Positions 16,430-23,644 of a DNA stretch of 32,989 nucleotides are shown here, piece by piece (position 1 is the stretch's first letter; each line of letters begins with the position of its first letter). The notes beneath the pieces were generated by a model, which saw only the letters and a list, made by a program, of their open reading frames with translations, did no database searches and was not told the origin of the DNA. This DNA comes from Prevotella sp. (GTDB lineage: Bacteria; Bacteroidota; Bacteroidia; Bacteroidales; Bacteroidaceae). The DNA lies in NCBI GenBank assembly GCA_017561825.1, contig JAFZBK010000030.1, positions 1 through 32,989 of the forward strand, given 5' to 3'. Both the position numbers and the translations under genes were made by a program.

Positions 16430-18725
16430 TAGCAGCGTCGCTGCGCAAATCCAGACTAATGCTGGCATACAGTATCTGCAGTGTATGCCGAAGGATGTGT
16501 CAACCGACTTCAGTGATCTGTCAAACACGTATTTCCTGGCTGACTCGCTGGTGAACTTCGATGTGCAGAAGGGTGTAGGACTGGTGAACTGGAAACGGTA
16601 TAGGATGTCGCCACGACAGGCCTTTAACCTCAACGGTTATTGGCCTGTACGGATGCAGATGCTCGATTTCCCCGATGCAGCCTATGAGAACGATCCGAAC
16701 CTGAAGCTCAGCATCGAGTTTATAACGCCGAGAACTGCCCGTATACGCTTACAGACCACTCCTGTTGAGCCGAAGAACTCGGATCAGGAGGATGTGATGT
16801 TTTGTGACGCTTTCAAAAAGCAAGCCACCCCCAGCCCCTCCATAAGGAGGGGAGAAAATGACAGGACGATCTTCTATAGTAGTGAATATGGTTCTGTTGA
16901 GATTCAGAAATATCCGTGGCGACTGGTAATTAAGGATGCGAAGGGAAAGGTGCTGACACAGACGCGCCATATCATCGATAACGATTCCACCCAGATCAAA
17001 CTGCTGCCGTTCTCGTTCATTAAACGAGGCAGCGACAATAGTCGTTCGGTCAACCCAGTGCTTTCATTGGCTCCTGGCGAGCGTATCTATGGTTGCGGCG
17101 AGTCGTTTACCTCGCTCAACAAGGCAGGACAGAAGGTGCATCTCTCTGTTACTGATCCACAAGGACCAGAGAGCGACGGTCAGTACAAGCCCGTACCGTT
17201 CTATTTCTCTAATCGGGGATATGGCGTGTTTATGCATACATCGGCGCCTGTAACATGCGACTTCGGCGCCTCGTACATCGGAGCGCAGCGTCTGTTCATG
17301 GCTGATGAGCAAATCGACTTGTTCGCCTTTTTCGGTAACCCGAAGGAGATCCTGGATGAATATACCAATATTACGGGTAAGTCACCTATGCTTCCCCTCT
17401 GGAGTTTCGGCACATGGATGAGTCGTATTACCTATTTCTCGCAGGAGGAAGGACTGGAGATTGCAAAACAGCTGCGCGATCATCGTATTCCTGCCGACGT
17501 GATACATTTCGATACGGGGTGGTTTGATGTGGATTGGCAATGCGATTACGAGTTCTCGAAGAACCGCTTCAAGAACCCAGTGAAGATGCTGAAGCAGCTG
17601 GCTGATGATGGCTTCCATACTTGTCTGTGGCAACTGCCGTACTTCACTCCCAAGAACCGCTTCTTCCCAGAGATTATTGAGAAAGGTCTCCATGTGGTGA
17701 ACGCTACAGGTGGAATGCCTGTGGAGGATGCGATTCTCGATTTCTCCAATCCCGAAACCGTTCAGTGGTACCAGCAGAAGATCCTCGGACTGCTCAAGCA
17801 GGGGGTAAGCACGATCAAGTGCGACTTTGGCGAGGCGGCGCCTTATAACGGTTTCTATCATAGTGGTAAGGGTGGATTGTATGAGCATAACCTCTATCCG
17901 CTGCGCTATAACAAGGCGCTCTGGGAAGCCGTGGAGCAGCAGTATCCCGGTAATGGCATCATCTGGGCACGTTCTGCTTGGGCAGGATCACAACGTTATG
18001 CCCTTCATTGGGGCGGTGATGCTGCTACCACAAACATCGGAATGCTGGGTGATCTGCGGGGCGGACTGAGCTTCGGACTCAGCGGCTTCTCTTTCTGGAG
18101 TCATGATATGGGTGGCTTCGTCACCGCCAGTCCTGAGGATGTCTATCGTCGTTGGCTGCCTTTCGGCTTCCTTTCATCGCATACCAGGGCTCATGGCGCT
18201 CCGCCAACAGAGCCTTGGCTGATCTCCGAGAGCTTCACTGATGCGTTCCGCGAATGTGCTGAGATGAAATACAAGCTGATGCCTTATGTGTATGCGCAGG
18301 CAAAAGAGTGCTCGGAAAAAGGTCTGCCCATGCTTCGTGCCCTTCTTGTGGAGTTCCCTGATGACCCAGGTGCTTGGCTGGTAGAGGATGAGTATATGTT
18401 CGGCAGTCAGATTCTGGTTGCCCCATTGCTGGAGAGCGGGAACAGTCGTATGTGCTATCTGCCCAAGGAAGACGATGGTAAGTGGATTGACTATCAGACC
18501 GGTAAGGTTTATGATAGCGGTTATCAGGAGATAGAGGCTGGAAAGATTCCGTGTATTATCTTGGTACGCGACGGCTCACTGATTCCTCATGTACCTGTAG
18601 CCCAGCGTACTGACAAGATCCAATGGGATCAGATCGAGTGGAAGGCCTACCGCGCTAATGCCAAAACTTGCAAAGGCTTACTTTTCAAGCCTGGTGACAA
18701 GAAGTTGCAAGTGGTAGAGGAATAA
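16380..18725 (+). CDS. GH31 alpha-xylosidase, YicI-like
   Basis: Secreted 781-residue enzyme with a signal peptide (MKRFLIALSF to SVAAQ) whose core is made of TATCATT/TGTCATT heptamers. It has an N-terminal beta-sandwich, a catalytic barrel from about residue 330 (LPLWSFGTWMSR) and C-terminal beta domains. Nucleophile Asp482 (KCDFGEA) and acid/base Asp547 (HWGGDAA) match the contexts of the Escherichia coli alpha-xylosidase YicI, as does FDTGWFDVDW. It likely releases xylose from short xylosyl-glucosides such as isoprimeverose, complementing the larger PA14-type GH31 at the head of the operon. Residues about 148-162 (KQATPSPSIRRGEND) come from a GC-rich palindromic insertion in the N-terminal domain. 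Last gene of the operon; a hairpin terminator follows. Confidence 0.9.
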   Translation: MKRFLIALSFIICHLSFSSVAAQIQTNAGIQYLQCMPKDVSTDFSDLSNTYFLADSLVNFDVQKGVGLVNWKRYRMSPRQAFNLNGYWPVRMQMLDFPDAAYENDPNLKLSIEFITPRTARIRLQTTPVEPKNSDQEDVMFCDAFKKQATPSPSIRRGENDRTIFYSSEYGSVEIQKYPWRLVIKDAKGKVLTQTRHIIDNDSTQIKLLPFSFIKRGSDNSRSVNPVLSLAPGERIYGCGESFTSLNKAGQKVHLSVTDPQGPESDGQYKPVPFYFSNRGYGVFMHTSAPVTCDFGASYIGAQRLFMADEQIDLFAFFGNPKEILDEYTNITGKSPMLPLWSFGTWMSRITYFSQEEGLEIAKQLRDHRIPADVIHFDTGWFDVDWQCDYEFSKNRFKNPVKMLKQLADDGFHTCLWQLPYFTPKNRFFPEIIEKGLHVVNATGGMPVEDAILDFSNPETVQWYQQKILGLLKQGVSTIKCDFGEAAPYNGFYHSGKGGLYEHNLYPLRYNKALWEAVEQQYPGNGIIWARSAWAGSQRYALHWGGDAATTNIGMLGDLRGGLSFGLSGFSFWSHDMGGFVTASPEDVYRRWLPFGFLSSHTRAHGAPPTEPWLISESFTDAFRECAEMKYKLMPYVYAQAKECSEKGLPMLRALLVEFPDDPGAWLVEDEYMFGSQILVAPLLESGNSRMCYLPKEDDGKWIDYQTGKVYDSGYQEIEAGKIPCIILVRDGSLIPHVPVAQRTDKIQWDQIEWKAYRANAKTCKGLLFKPGDKKLQVVEE
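16822..16860 (+). repeat. Palindromic repeat element inserted in the GH31 coding region
   Basis: CCCCTCC (16835-16841), ATAA, GGAGGGG (16846-16852) is a perfect 7-bp hairpin preceded by CCACCCCCAG and followed by AGAAAATGA. It is much more GC-skewed than its surroundings. The same style of CCCCAGCCCCTCC...GGAGGGGAG element is, from memory, a dispersed repeat in Bacteroidetes genomes. Here it is read through in frame as TPSPSIRRGEN. Confidence 0.7.
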
Positions 18726-18753
18726 CTAGCTAAGGATATGGAATAAAACAATA

Positions 18754-18785
18754 ATGGGGAAAGAATCTTTCCCCATTTATTTTGT
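18754..18785. terminator. Bidirectional terminator between convergent genes
   Basis: ATGGGGAAAG (18754-18763), AAT, CTTTCCCCAT (18767-18776) is a perfect 10-bp stem with a 3-nt loop, followed by TTATTTTGTT and preceded by an A-rich run. It can end the glycosidase operon on + and the BspA-like gene on -. Confidence 0.9.
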
Positions 18786-18802
18786 TGTTATTCCTTAGGA
18801 CA

Positions 18803-20188
18803 TCATCTCAGAATGACCTTCTTACCATTCACTATATAGACGCCCTTGGCTGTAGGTTTACTGCTTATCTTCCTTCCATCAAGCATGTAGTACTCCTCAC
18901 TTGTAACTTGTGACTTATCTCTTGAAACTTGTTCTATGCCCGTGCCTTCAATAGCTACGATGCTACCGAATTCGCTCCAAGGCTTTGTTGAACGATATAC
19001 CTCTATGGCAGAGGCTGGCACGTGCAGGGTGGCATTTGTTATATATCCCCCCCAAATACTATTAAATCTATCTCTATCTTGTCCGTAAATTGAAGGTAGT
19101 TTCTCACGATAGATATAAACATCCTTCACGTTTTCGCAATTCTCAAAGGCAGCCTGCTCTATCCACATTGTGTTATTGGGGATAATGATGGTCTGTATGT
19201 TAGAACACCCCTTAAAAGCAAAAGGTCCAATATGGGTCACATTTTCTGGTATTTCCAAATCGACCAGACCCGTACAATCCTTGAATGTACAATAGGGAAT
19301 GCTTCCGAAAGGCCATGACAAGATGCTGGTCAATTGTCCGCACCCCATATAAAGATACTGCCCTATTCTTGTAACACTCGATGGGATATTAAATGAGGTG
19401 AGACCACTACCGGAAAAGGCCTTGTCGTCTATTTCTGTTACACTGTTGGGAATGTCCAGACGGGTAAGCGATTCACAGTTCAAAAAGGCTTCCTTTCCGA
19501 TGTAACGGATGCCATTAGGAAGGGTTATCTCGGAAAGCTTAAGACAGGAGTCAAAACAGCCTTTGGGCACACTTGTTATATTGTCAGAAAGACGGACCGA
19601 AACAAGGTTGGTGCAGCCTTTGAAAGCCCATTCCCACAGAGTGCCCACATGGTGAGGAATAACGATGGATGCAAGCGATGTACAATCCAAAAAGGCTTGA
19701 GATTCTATTTCTAAAAGATCCTCGGGTAGCGTAATCGATGATAATGAAGTGCATTGAGAAAAAGCTGCTTTCGTAATATTTCTTAGATGACTTGGCAGAT
19801 GTACATCTGTCAGTTGGGAGCAGAAAGCGCACATGCCCTCGGGCAACTTCTCCATATGATCAGGCAATACCAGCTTACGAAGACTAACACATCCCCAGAA
19901 AGCATTATCTGCAATCTTCGTTACGCTATAGGGAATCGTCAACGATTGGATGTTCATGCAGTCGCGGAAGGCATCTCCATCAATCTCCTTCACCGTATAT
20001 TCGTTTCCGTTATATGTAATAGTTGATGGTAGGTTGATATCACCTTGATAGTTGACCTCACCCTTTGTCACAATAGCTGCTCTCTCCACCGGATTAATAT
20101 TATAGTAAATGCCATTGATCTTAGCATCATACGCATTGGCGGTAATAGAAACCAGCAGAAATACAAACGTAAATAGACTATTCTTCAT
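18803..20188 (-). CDS. BspA-like leucine-rich repeat surface protein
   Basis: Secreted 461-residue protein with a signal peptide (LFTFVFLLVSITANA). From about residue 60 to 385 it carries roughly thirteen BspA/TpLRR-type repeats (LRR_5) of about 23 residues with the pattern I-x-x-x-A-F-x-x-C-x-x-L-x-x-I-x-I-P. Such proteins in oral and gut Bacteroidales are often surface adhesins; the ligand here is unknown. The C-terminus (YYMLDGRKISS to GVYIVNGKKVILR) resembles the sorting-type tails found on many secreted Bacteroidales proteins, possibly for type IX secretion. Between repeats and tail, EQVSRDKSQVTSE is encoded by five ACTTGTA-like heptamers. It is monocistronic, with its own promoter and terminator. 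Confidence 0.88.
   Translation of the reverse strand: MKNSLFTFVFLLVSITANAYDAKINGIYYNINPVERAAIVTKGEVNYQGDINLPSTITYNGNEYTVKEIDGDAFRDCMNIQSLTIPYSVTKIADNAFWGCVSLRKLVLPDHMEKLPEGMCAFCSQLTDVHLPSHLRNITKAAFSQCTSLSSITLPEDLLEIESQAFLDCTSLASIVIPHHVGTLWEWAFKGCTNLVSVRLSDNITSVPKGCFDSCLKLSEITLPNGIRYIGKEAFLNCESLTRLDIPNSVTEIDDKAFSGSGLTSFNIPSSVTRIGQYLYMGCGQLTSILSWPFGSIPYCTFKDCTGLVDLEIPENVTHIGPFAFKGCSNIQTIIIPNNTMWIEQAAFENCENVKDVYIYREKLPSIYGQDRDRFNSIWGGYITNATLHVPASAIEVYRSTKPWSEFGSIVAIEGTGIEQVSRDKSQVTSEEYYMLDGRKISSKPTAKGVYIVNGKKVILR
18899..18933 (-). repeat. Heptamer repeat (ACTTGTA type) in the BspA-like gene
   Basis: Five 7-bp units read on the + strand: ACTTGTA, ACTTGTG, ACTTATC, TCTTGAA, ACTTGTT. They encode the linker between the leucine-rich repeats and the C-terminal tail. 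This unit differs from the CTCATCT family but has the same period. Confidence 0.75.
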
Positions 20189-20296
20189 GATTCTAATTAT
20201 TTGTTACTACTACAATAATGACGGGCATGCATCCTAAACACGTAGAGAGTTCTTTTAACTTTAAACTAAATTAACGAATAATGCATGTTCCGTTTG

Positions 20297-20327
20297 CAAA
20301 TATACATCTTTAATCTGAAACATCAAA
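20297..20327 (-). promoter_or_regulatory. Promoter of the BspA-like gene
   Basis: On the - strand TTTG (complement of 20324-20327), 19 bp, then TATATTTG (complement of 20297-20304) is a canonical Bacteroidetes promoter. It predicts a leader of about 100 nt before the ATG at 20188. No clear riboswitch-like fold was recognised in the leader. Confidence 0.75.
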
Positions 20328-20372
20328 GGAAATACATGAAATCGCGAGAATCTTAGATATACAAAATGGCAC

Positions 20373-20479
20373 AACATACACGATTATCGTTAGAAACTCC
20401 TTTGAATAAAGGGGAAGTGGCCATTTTTAACATACACTCAAGATACACCAACATACACTATACGGGCACCAACATACAC
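20373..20479. repeat. Left AACATACAC repeat family
   Basis: AACATACAC occurs at 20373, 20429, 20450 and 20471. The last three form tandem 21-bp units sharing a second half of the type GATACACC. The motif is the exact reverse complement of GTGTATGTT, which recurs on the far side of the region (20709-20826). Confidence 0.9.
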
Positions 20480-20514
20480 TCATGATACACGCGAGATTCA
20501 CAAACGAGTTATTG

Positions 20515-20600
20515 TCCCCAACATGGGAATAAAATGTTCCCAACGTGGGAATAAAACGTTCCCAACATGGGAATAAAATGTTCCCAACGTGGGAATATCG
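20515..20600. repeat. Palindromic 22-bp tandem repeat, 4 units
   Basis: Four units start at 20515, 20537, 20559 and 20581. Each has a palindrome TTCCCA-ACR-TGGGAA followed by TAAAAYG (shortened in the last). The variable base alternates A, G, A, G, and the linker alternates with it (ATG, then ACG), giving a 44-bp higher-order period. The first unit has one mismatch. Confidence 0.95.
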
Positions 20601-20607
20601 AGAAAGA

Positions 20608-20704
20608 AGCCTAGTTGCTATGAGAAAGTAGCCTAGTTAGAGGTGGTAATCAGCCTAGTTACTATGTGAAAGTGGCCTGGTTTCTATACGCAAGTAGCCT
20701 ACTT
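20608..20704. repeat. AGCCTAGTT repeat, 5 copies at exact 22-bp spacing
   Basis: AGCCTAGTT starts at 20608, 20630 and 20652; GGCCTGGTT at 20674; AGCCTACTT at 20696. Every step is 22 bp. The linkers are partly conserved (CTATGnGAAAGT). The series directly follows the TTCCCA palindromes with the same period. Confidence 0.92.
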
Positions 20705-20708
20705 AGCA

Positions 20709-20826
20709 GTGTATGTTGCGTGTATGTTATAGGGGCTATAGTGTATGTTGGTGTATGTTTAGTGTATGTTGTTTTATATAGGAAGCCCTTTGTTTATCGG
20801 ACTTTTCGGCATTTTGCGTGTATGTT
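20709..20826. repeat. Right GTGTATGTT repeat family
   Basis: GTGTATGTT starts at 20709, 20720, 20741, 20751, 20762 and 20818, giving steps of 11, 21, 10, 11 and 56 bp. It is inverted relative to the AACATACAC copies on the left. A small hairpin TATAG-GGG-CTATA (20728-20740) sits between the second and third copies. The last copy lies 12 bp from the stop of the permease gene. Confidence 0.9.
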
Positions 20827-20837
20827 GCGCAAGTTTT

Positions 20838-21551
20838 TTAGTAAACCCAACAGAAAATGCCAGCCACAATGAACAGTACGGCCACGAAACGGGTGAGCCA
20901 TAACTGGATAAGATGCATGCCGCGCTCGAATCGCTCCATCTTCTGGATGCCGTAGGCAAAGAGGTATGAGAGGAAGAGGACTGGCAGGGCGGCACCAATG
21001 GCAAAGGCTACGGGAATCAGATAAGCCACAGATGACTGTACCGCCATGGGGATGATCATGCCGAAATACACGATGCCGCTTTCAGGACAGAAGGCCAAGG
21101 CAAAGAGTACACCTAACCACAAACTCCCCCATGCGCCACTGAACCGTTGCTGATGATCCTTAGTGGAAGGCACATGGTCGTGATGATGCAGCAGATCGTT
21201 GTATAAAAGGTAGAGTCCGATAACGATCAGCAGCGGTGCTAACAACCGTTCTCCCCATACACTCAACTGATCTCCAATATGCAACACCTTCGCTCCTATC
21301 CGAATCAGAAATACCAAAAGGATACCGAGAAGGGAATAAGCAAGGGTGCGACCGAGAACAAAATACAAAAGATGAGTGATGAGAGATGAGAGATGAGAGT
21401 TGTCATTCTTCGTCGAACGACGAAGAATGAGGCTTATTGCAGCGATGTTGGCGGCAAGCGGACAGGGATGCATCACCACCAAGATGCCAAGGATGAAAGC
21501 AGTGAGTAGCGGGTACTGACTGTTCTCGAAGAACTGCTGAATGATCTCCAT
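20838..21551 (-). CDS. ArsG-like / TauE-DsbD-type membrane permease
   Basis: Integral membrane protein of about 237 residues with six predicted helices. Conserved family features include VMHPCPLAANIAAI in the first helix pair and LAFCPESGIVYFG in the second half, resembling the ArsG-type/cytochrome c biogenesis (DsbD-like) transporters. The substrate is unknown; no arsenic or redox partner gene is nearby. The frame opens at 21563 (MIHGMEII), but the -7 box lies at 21568-21575, so I prefer the second ATG at 21551; a leaderless start at 21563 is the alternative. The loop after helix 2 (about residues 46-59, STKNDNSHLSSLITH) is encoded by a perfect 13-bp inverted repeat plus four GATGAGA-type heptamers, an apparent insertion. 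Confidence 0.75.
   Translation of the reverse strand: MEIIQQFFENSQYPLLTAFILGILVVMHPCPLAANIAAISLILRRSTKNDNSHLSSLITHLLYFVLGRTLAYSLLGILLVFLIRIGAKVLHIGDQLSVWGERLLAPLLIVIGLYLLYNDLLHHHDHVPSTKDHQQRFSGAWGSLWLGVLFALAFCPESGIVYFGMIIPMAVQSSVAYLIPVAFAIGAALPVLFLSYLFAYGIQKMERFERGMHLIQLWLTRFVAVLFIVAGIFCWVY
21371..21398 (-). repeat. Heptamer repeat, GATGAGT + 3 x GATGAGA, in the permease gene
   Basis: Four contiguous 7-bp units. The sense strand reads TCTCATC repeats and encodes SHLSSLITH at the start of a membrane helix. It abuts the 28-bp palindrome at 21403-21430. Confidence 0.95.
21403..21430. repeat. Perfect 13-bp inverted repeat inside a coding region
   Basis: TCATTCTTCGTCG (21403-21415), AA, CGACGAAGAATGA (21418-21430): both arms match perfectly. 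It lies in the cytosolic-loop codons of the permease gene, so it is not acting as the gene's terminator. No T run follows. Confidence 0.95.
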
Positions 21552-21567
21552 ACCATGAATCATGGTG

Positions 21568-21575
21568 CAAAGTTA
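21568..21575 (-). promoter_or_regulatory. -7 box of the permease gene
   Basis: The complement of CAAAGTTA gives TAACTTTG on the - strand, with ATTG as a partial -33 box 19 bp away (complement of 21595-21598). Transcription would begin within a few bases of the ATG at 21563. It lies back to back with the mntP -7 box 32 bp away. Confidence 0.6.
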
Positions 21576-21607
21576 ATGAAAAATTTTCAATTTTCAATTA
21601 TTCTTTG

Positions 21608-21615
21608 TACCTTCG
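21608..21615 (+). promoter_or_regulatory. -7 box of mntP
   Basis: TACCTTCG matches TAnnTTTG at all but one position and ends 5 bp before the ATG at 21621. This implies an mRNA with almost no leader, leaving no room for a manganese riboswitch of the yybP-ykoY type. Confidence 0.5.
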
Positions 21616-21620
21616 CAGCC

Positions 21621-22193
21621 ATGATGGACTTATTTGACCTATTATTCCTGGCTGTAGCCTTGGCGATGGACTGTTTCACAGTCTCGATGGTGAGTGGTGC
21701 CATCCTGCAGAAGAGACTTTGGAAAGTGATCCTGCAGATCAGTTTCCTGTTCGGTTTCTTCCAGGCTATGATGCCCTTGATTGGCTGGTTGGGAACAACC
21801 TATTTCGTGCAGTATATCGAGGCATACGACCATTGGATTGCCTTTGCCATGCTGGCTTTTATCGGTATTAGAATGATTCGCGAGGCGTTCATGCCCGAAG
21901 AGGAGCGTTTCTTCAATCCCCGTAAGTTGCGCACACAGATCCTGCTGGCCATAGCCACCAGTATTGATGCCTTGGCCGTAGGAATCTCATTCGTATGTAC
22001 AGGTTATCACACCCTGAAGAGTCTTACCCTACCCTTATGGATCATCGGTATTGTTTCCTTTGTCTTCGCCATCATCGGAAACCTGCTCGGCATCCGCTTT
22101 GGGAAGATAGGAAAACGGTTCAAGCCAGAACTCATCGGCGGTCTTATCTTGATAGGGATCGGCTGCAAAATACTCTATACGCATCTTTTTTAG
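21621..22193 (+). CDS. mntP: MntP-family manganese efflux pump
   Basis: Inner-membrane protein of 190 residues, the typical size for MntP (about 188). Two homologous halves of three helices carry the conserved acidic motifs AMDCFTVSM and SIDALAVGIS, which in this family line the metal path. It exports Mn2+ to protect against excess. An upstream extension in the same frame (from 21555) overlaps the promoter and is not part of the protein; ATG 21621 gives the usual N-terminus MMDLFDLLFLAVALAMD. It diverges from the permease gene and converges on the amino-acid symporter. No Mn-responsive regulator is visible nearby. Confidence 0.9.
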   Translation: MMDLFDLLFLAVALAMDCFTVSMVSGAILQKRLWKVILQISFLFGFFQAMMPLIGWLGTTYFVQYIEAYDHWIAFAMLAFIGIRMIREAFMPEEERFFNPRKLRTQILLAIATSIDALAVGISFVCTGYHTLKSLTLPLWIIGIVSFVFAIIGNLLGIRFGKIGKRFKPELIGGLILIGIGCKILYTHLF

Positions 22194-22226
22194 ATGTGAG
22201 ATGAGTATTCAAAGAGAAGGAATGAA

Positions 22227-23606
22227 TCACCCCATATCCTTATCCAGCTGATTTTTCCAAAGATATTCGCGGGTTTCCTTTACAAGGATGCCACTGAGGA
22301 AGAGGAGGGAGAGGAGGTTTGGGATGGCCATGAGCGCATTCATACAGTCGGCCAGGTTCCACACCACGGTAAGGTTCATCACGGCACCGAAGAAAATGGC
22401 AAGGATATAGAGAACACGATAGATGTTCTTCGGTTGATACTTGGTCTTGTTCTCTTTCTTCTTCAGGTTCCCTAAGTATTCCACGGCGCGCTCACCATAG
22501 AGTTCCCAACCAAGGATGGTGGAGAAGGCGAAGGTGAGCAGACCGAAGGTGAGCAGGGGCGCACCAATATAGGGAATCTTACTGAATGCCAGCTTGGTGA
22601 GGGTTGCTCCGTTCTCGTAGGAGATATCGGGATAGGCAATGATACTGCTTACAATGACAAGACCGGTAAGGGCACAGATCACGACAGTATCCCAGAAGGT
22701 ACCGCTGGAAGAGACGAGTGCTTGACGCACTGGATTGCGCGTCTGGGCAGCAGAGGCCACGATGGGCGCACTACCCATACCCGACTCATTGGAGAACAGA
22801 CCGCGGGCGATACCATAGCGGGCAGCCATCATCACCGTTCCACCCACAAAGCCGCCACCTGCAGCCTGTGGAGAGAATGCCGATTCGCAGATCAGCTTCA
22901 GGGCCGGCCATACATACGTGCCGTTCATAAAGAGGATGACGATACAGCCAATGACATAGAAGAAGGCCATGAAGGGCACGAGCATGGTACAAACCCTTGC
23001 AATACTCTTGATGCCACCCAATACAACAGCACCTGTAAGCAACATAATCACAATACCAGTGATATAAGGAGAGATGTCATAAGTCTCGAAGGTAAGGGTG
23101 GCGATGGCGTTTGCCTGTACCGTATTACCGATGCCGAAGGAGGCAATAGCAGTGAAAATGGCAAAGAGGATAGCCATGCCTTTCCAACCGAGTCCTTTTT
23201 CCAGAGCATACATCGGACCGCCAAGCATTCTTCCTTCAGGTGTCTTCTCGCGATATTTCACGGCCAGCAAACCCTCAGCATATTTCGTGGAGATACCAAA
23301 CAGACCGGTAAGCCAGCACCATAATACAGCACCAGGACCGCCTAAGGCGACGGCAGTAGCCACACCCACGATATTTCCTGTTCCGATGGTGGCAGCCAAG
23401 GCCGTGGCCAAAGCACCGAACTGTGATACGTCACCTTTCGAACCTTTGTCTTTCCGAATACTCAGCTTGATGGCCGTCCACAGATAACGTTGCGGACAAC
23501 GCAGTCGGATGGTTAGGAAAATATGCGTTCCTAACAACAATATAATCATCGGCCAACCCCAGAGGAGAGATGAAAGATGAGAGAGGAGAGATGATAGATA
23601 TTCCAT
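22227..23606 (-). CDS. AGCS-family sodium:alanine (amino acid) symporter
   Basis: Integral membrane protein of about 459 residues with roughly eleven helices. Family signatures are visible: GALATALAATIGTGNIVGVATA, GGPMYALEKGLG, RGLFSNESGMGSAPIVASAA and STILGWELYGERA. It takes up alanine or glycine with Na+. ATGs occur at 23630 and 23606; I chose 23606 (MEYLSSLL) because homologues begin with an amphipathic helix of that kind. That helix (SSLLSHLSSLL) is encoded by five GAGAGAT-like heptamers, so the native N-terminus has been replaced or extended by repeat DNA. The four-helix-bundle gene ends just upstream and could be co-transcribed. Confidence 0.92.
   Translation of the reverse strand: MEYLSSLLSHLSSLLWGWPMIILLLGTHIFLTIRLRCPQRYLWTAIKLSIRKDKGSKGDVSQFGALATALAATIGTGNIVGVATAVALGGPGAVLWCWLTGLFGISTKYAEGLLAVKYREKTPEGRMLGGPMYALEKGLGWKGMAILFAIFTAIASFGIGNTVQANAIATLTFETYDISPYITGIVIMLLTGAVVLGGIKSIARVCTMLVPFMAFFYVIGCIVILFMNGTYVWPALKLICESAFSPQAAGGGFVGGTVMMAARYGIARGLFSNESGMGSAPIVASAAQTRNPVRQALVSSSGTFWDTVVICALTGLVIVSSIIAYPDISYENGATLTKLAFSKIPYIGAPLLTFGLLTFAFSTILGWELYGERAVEYLGNLKKKENKTKYQPKNIYRVLYILAIFFGAVMNLTVVWNLADCMNALMAIPNLLSLLFLSGILVKETREYLWKNQLDKDMG
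23565..23599 (-). repeat. Heptamer repeat in the N-terminus of the AGCS gene
   Basis: Five 7-bp units on the + strand: GAGAGAT, GAAAGAT, GAGAGAG, GAGAGAT, GATAGAT. The sense strand (ATCTCTC type) encodes YLSSLLSHLSSLL. It lies within 45 bp of the start codon, the place where a copy-number change would most affect expression. Confidence 0.93.
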
Positions 23607-23644
23607 TGCGCCAGACATACTATAACCCATTCTGTTTTGTTGTT

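Noticed and set aside
20515-20704. CRISPR array
   Set aside because: The units are contiguous 22-bp repeats or short motifs with related linkers. There are no unique spacers of 28-40 bp and no cas genes.
20666-20872. Small + strand ORF of 68 residues
   Set aside because: It runs through the GTGTATGTT repeats and into the end of the permease gene. Its Val/Tyr-rich sequence simply reflects the repeat.
21403-21430. Rho-independent terminator
   Set aside because: The stem is perfect but lies inside a coding region, and no T run follows on either strand.
21555-21620. Longer N-terminus for MntP
   Set aside because: It spans both divergent -7 boxes, and the family begins at MMDLFDLL.
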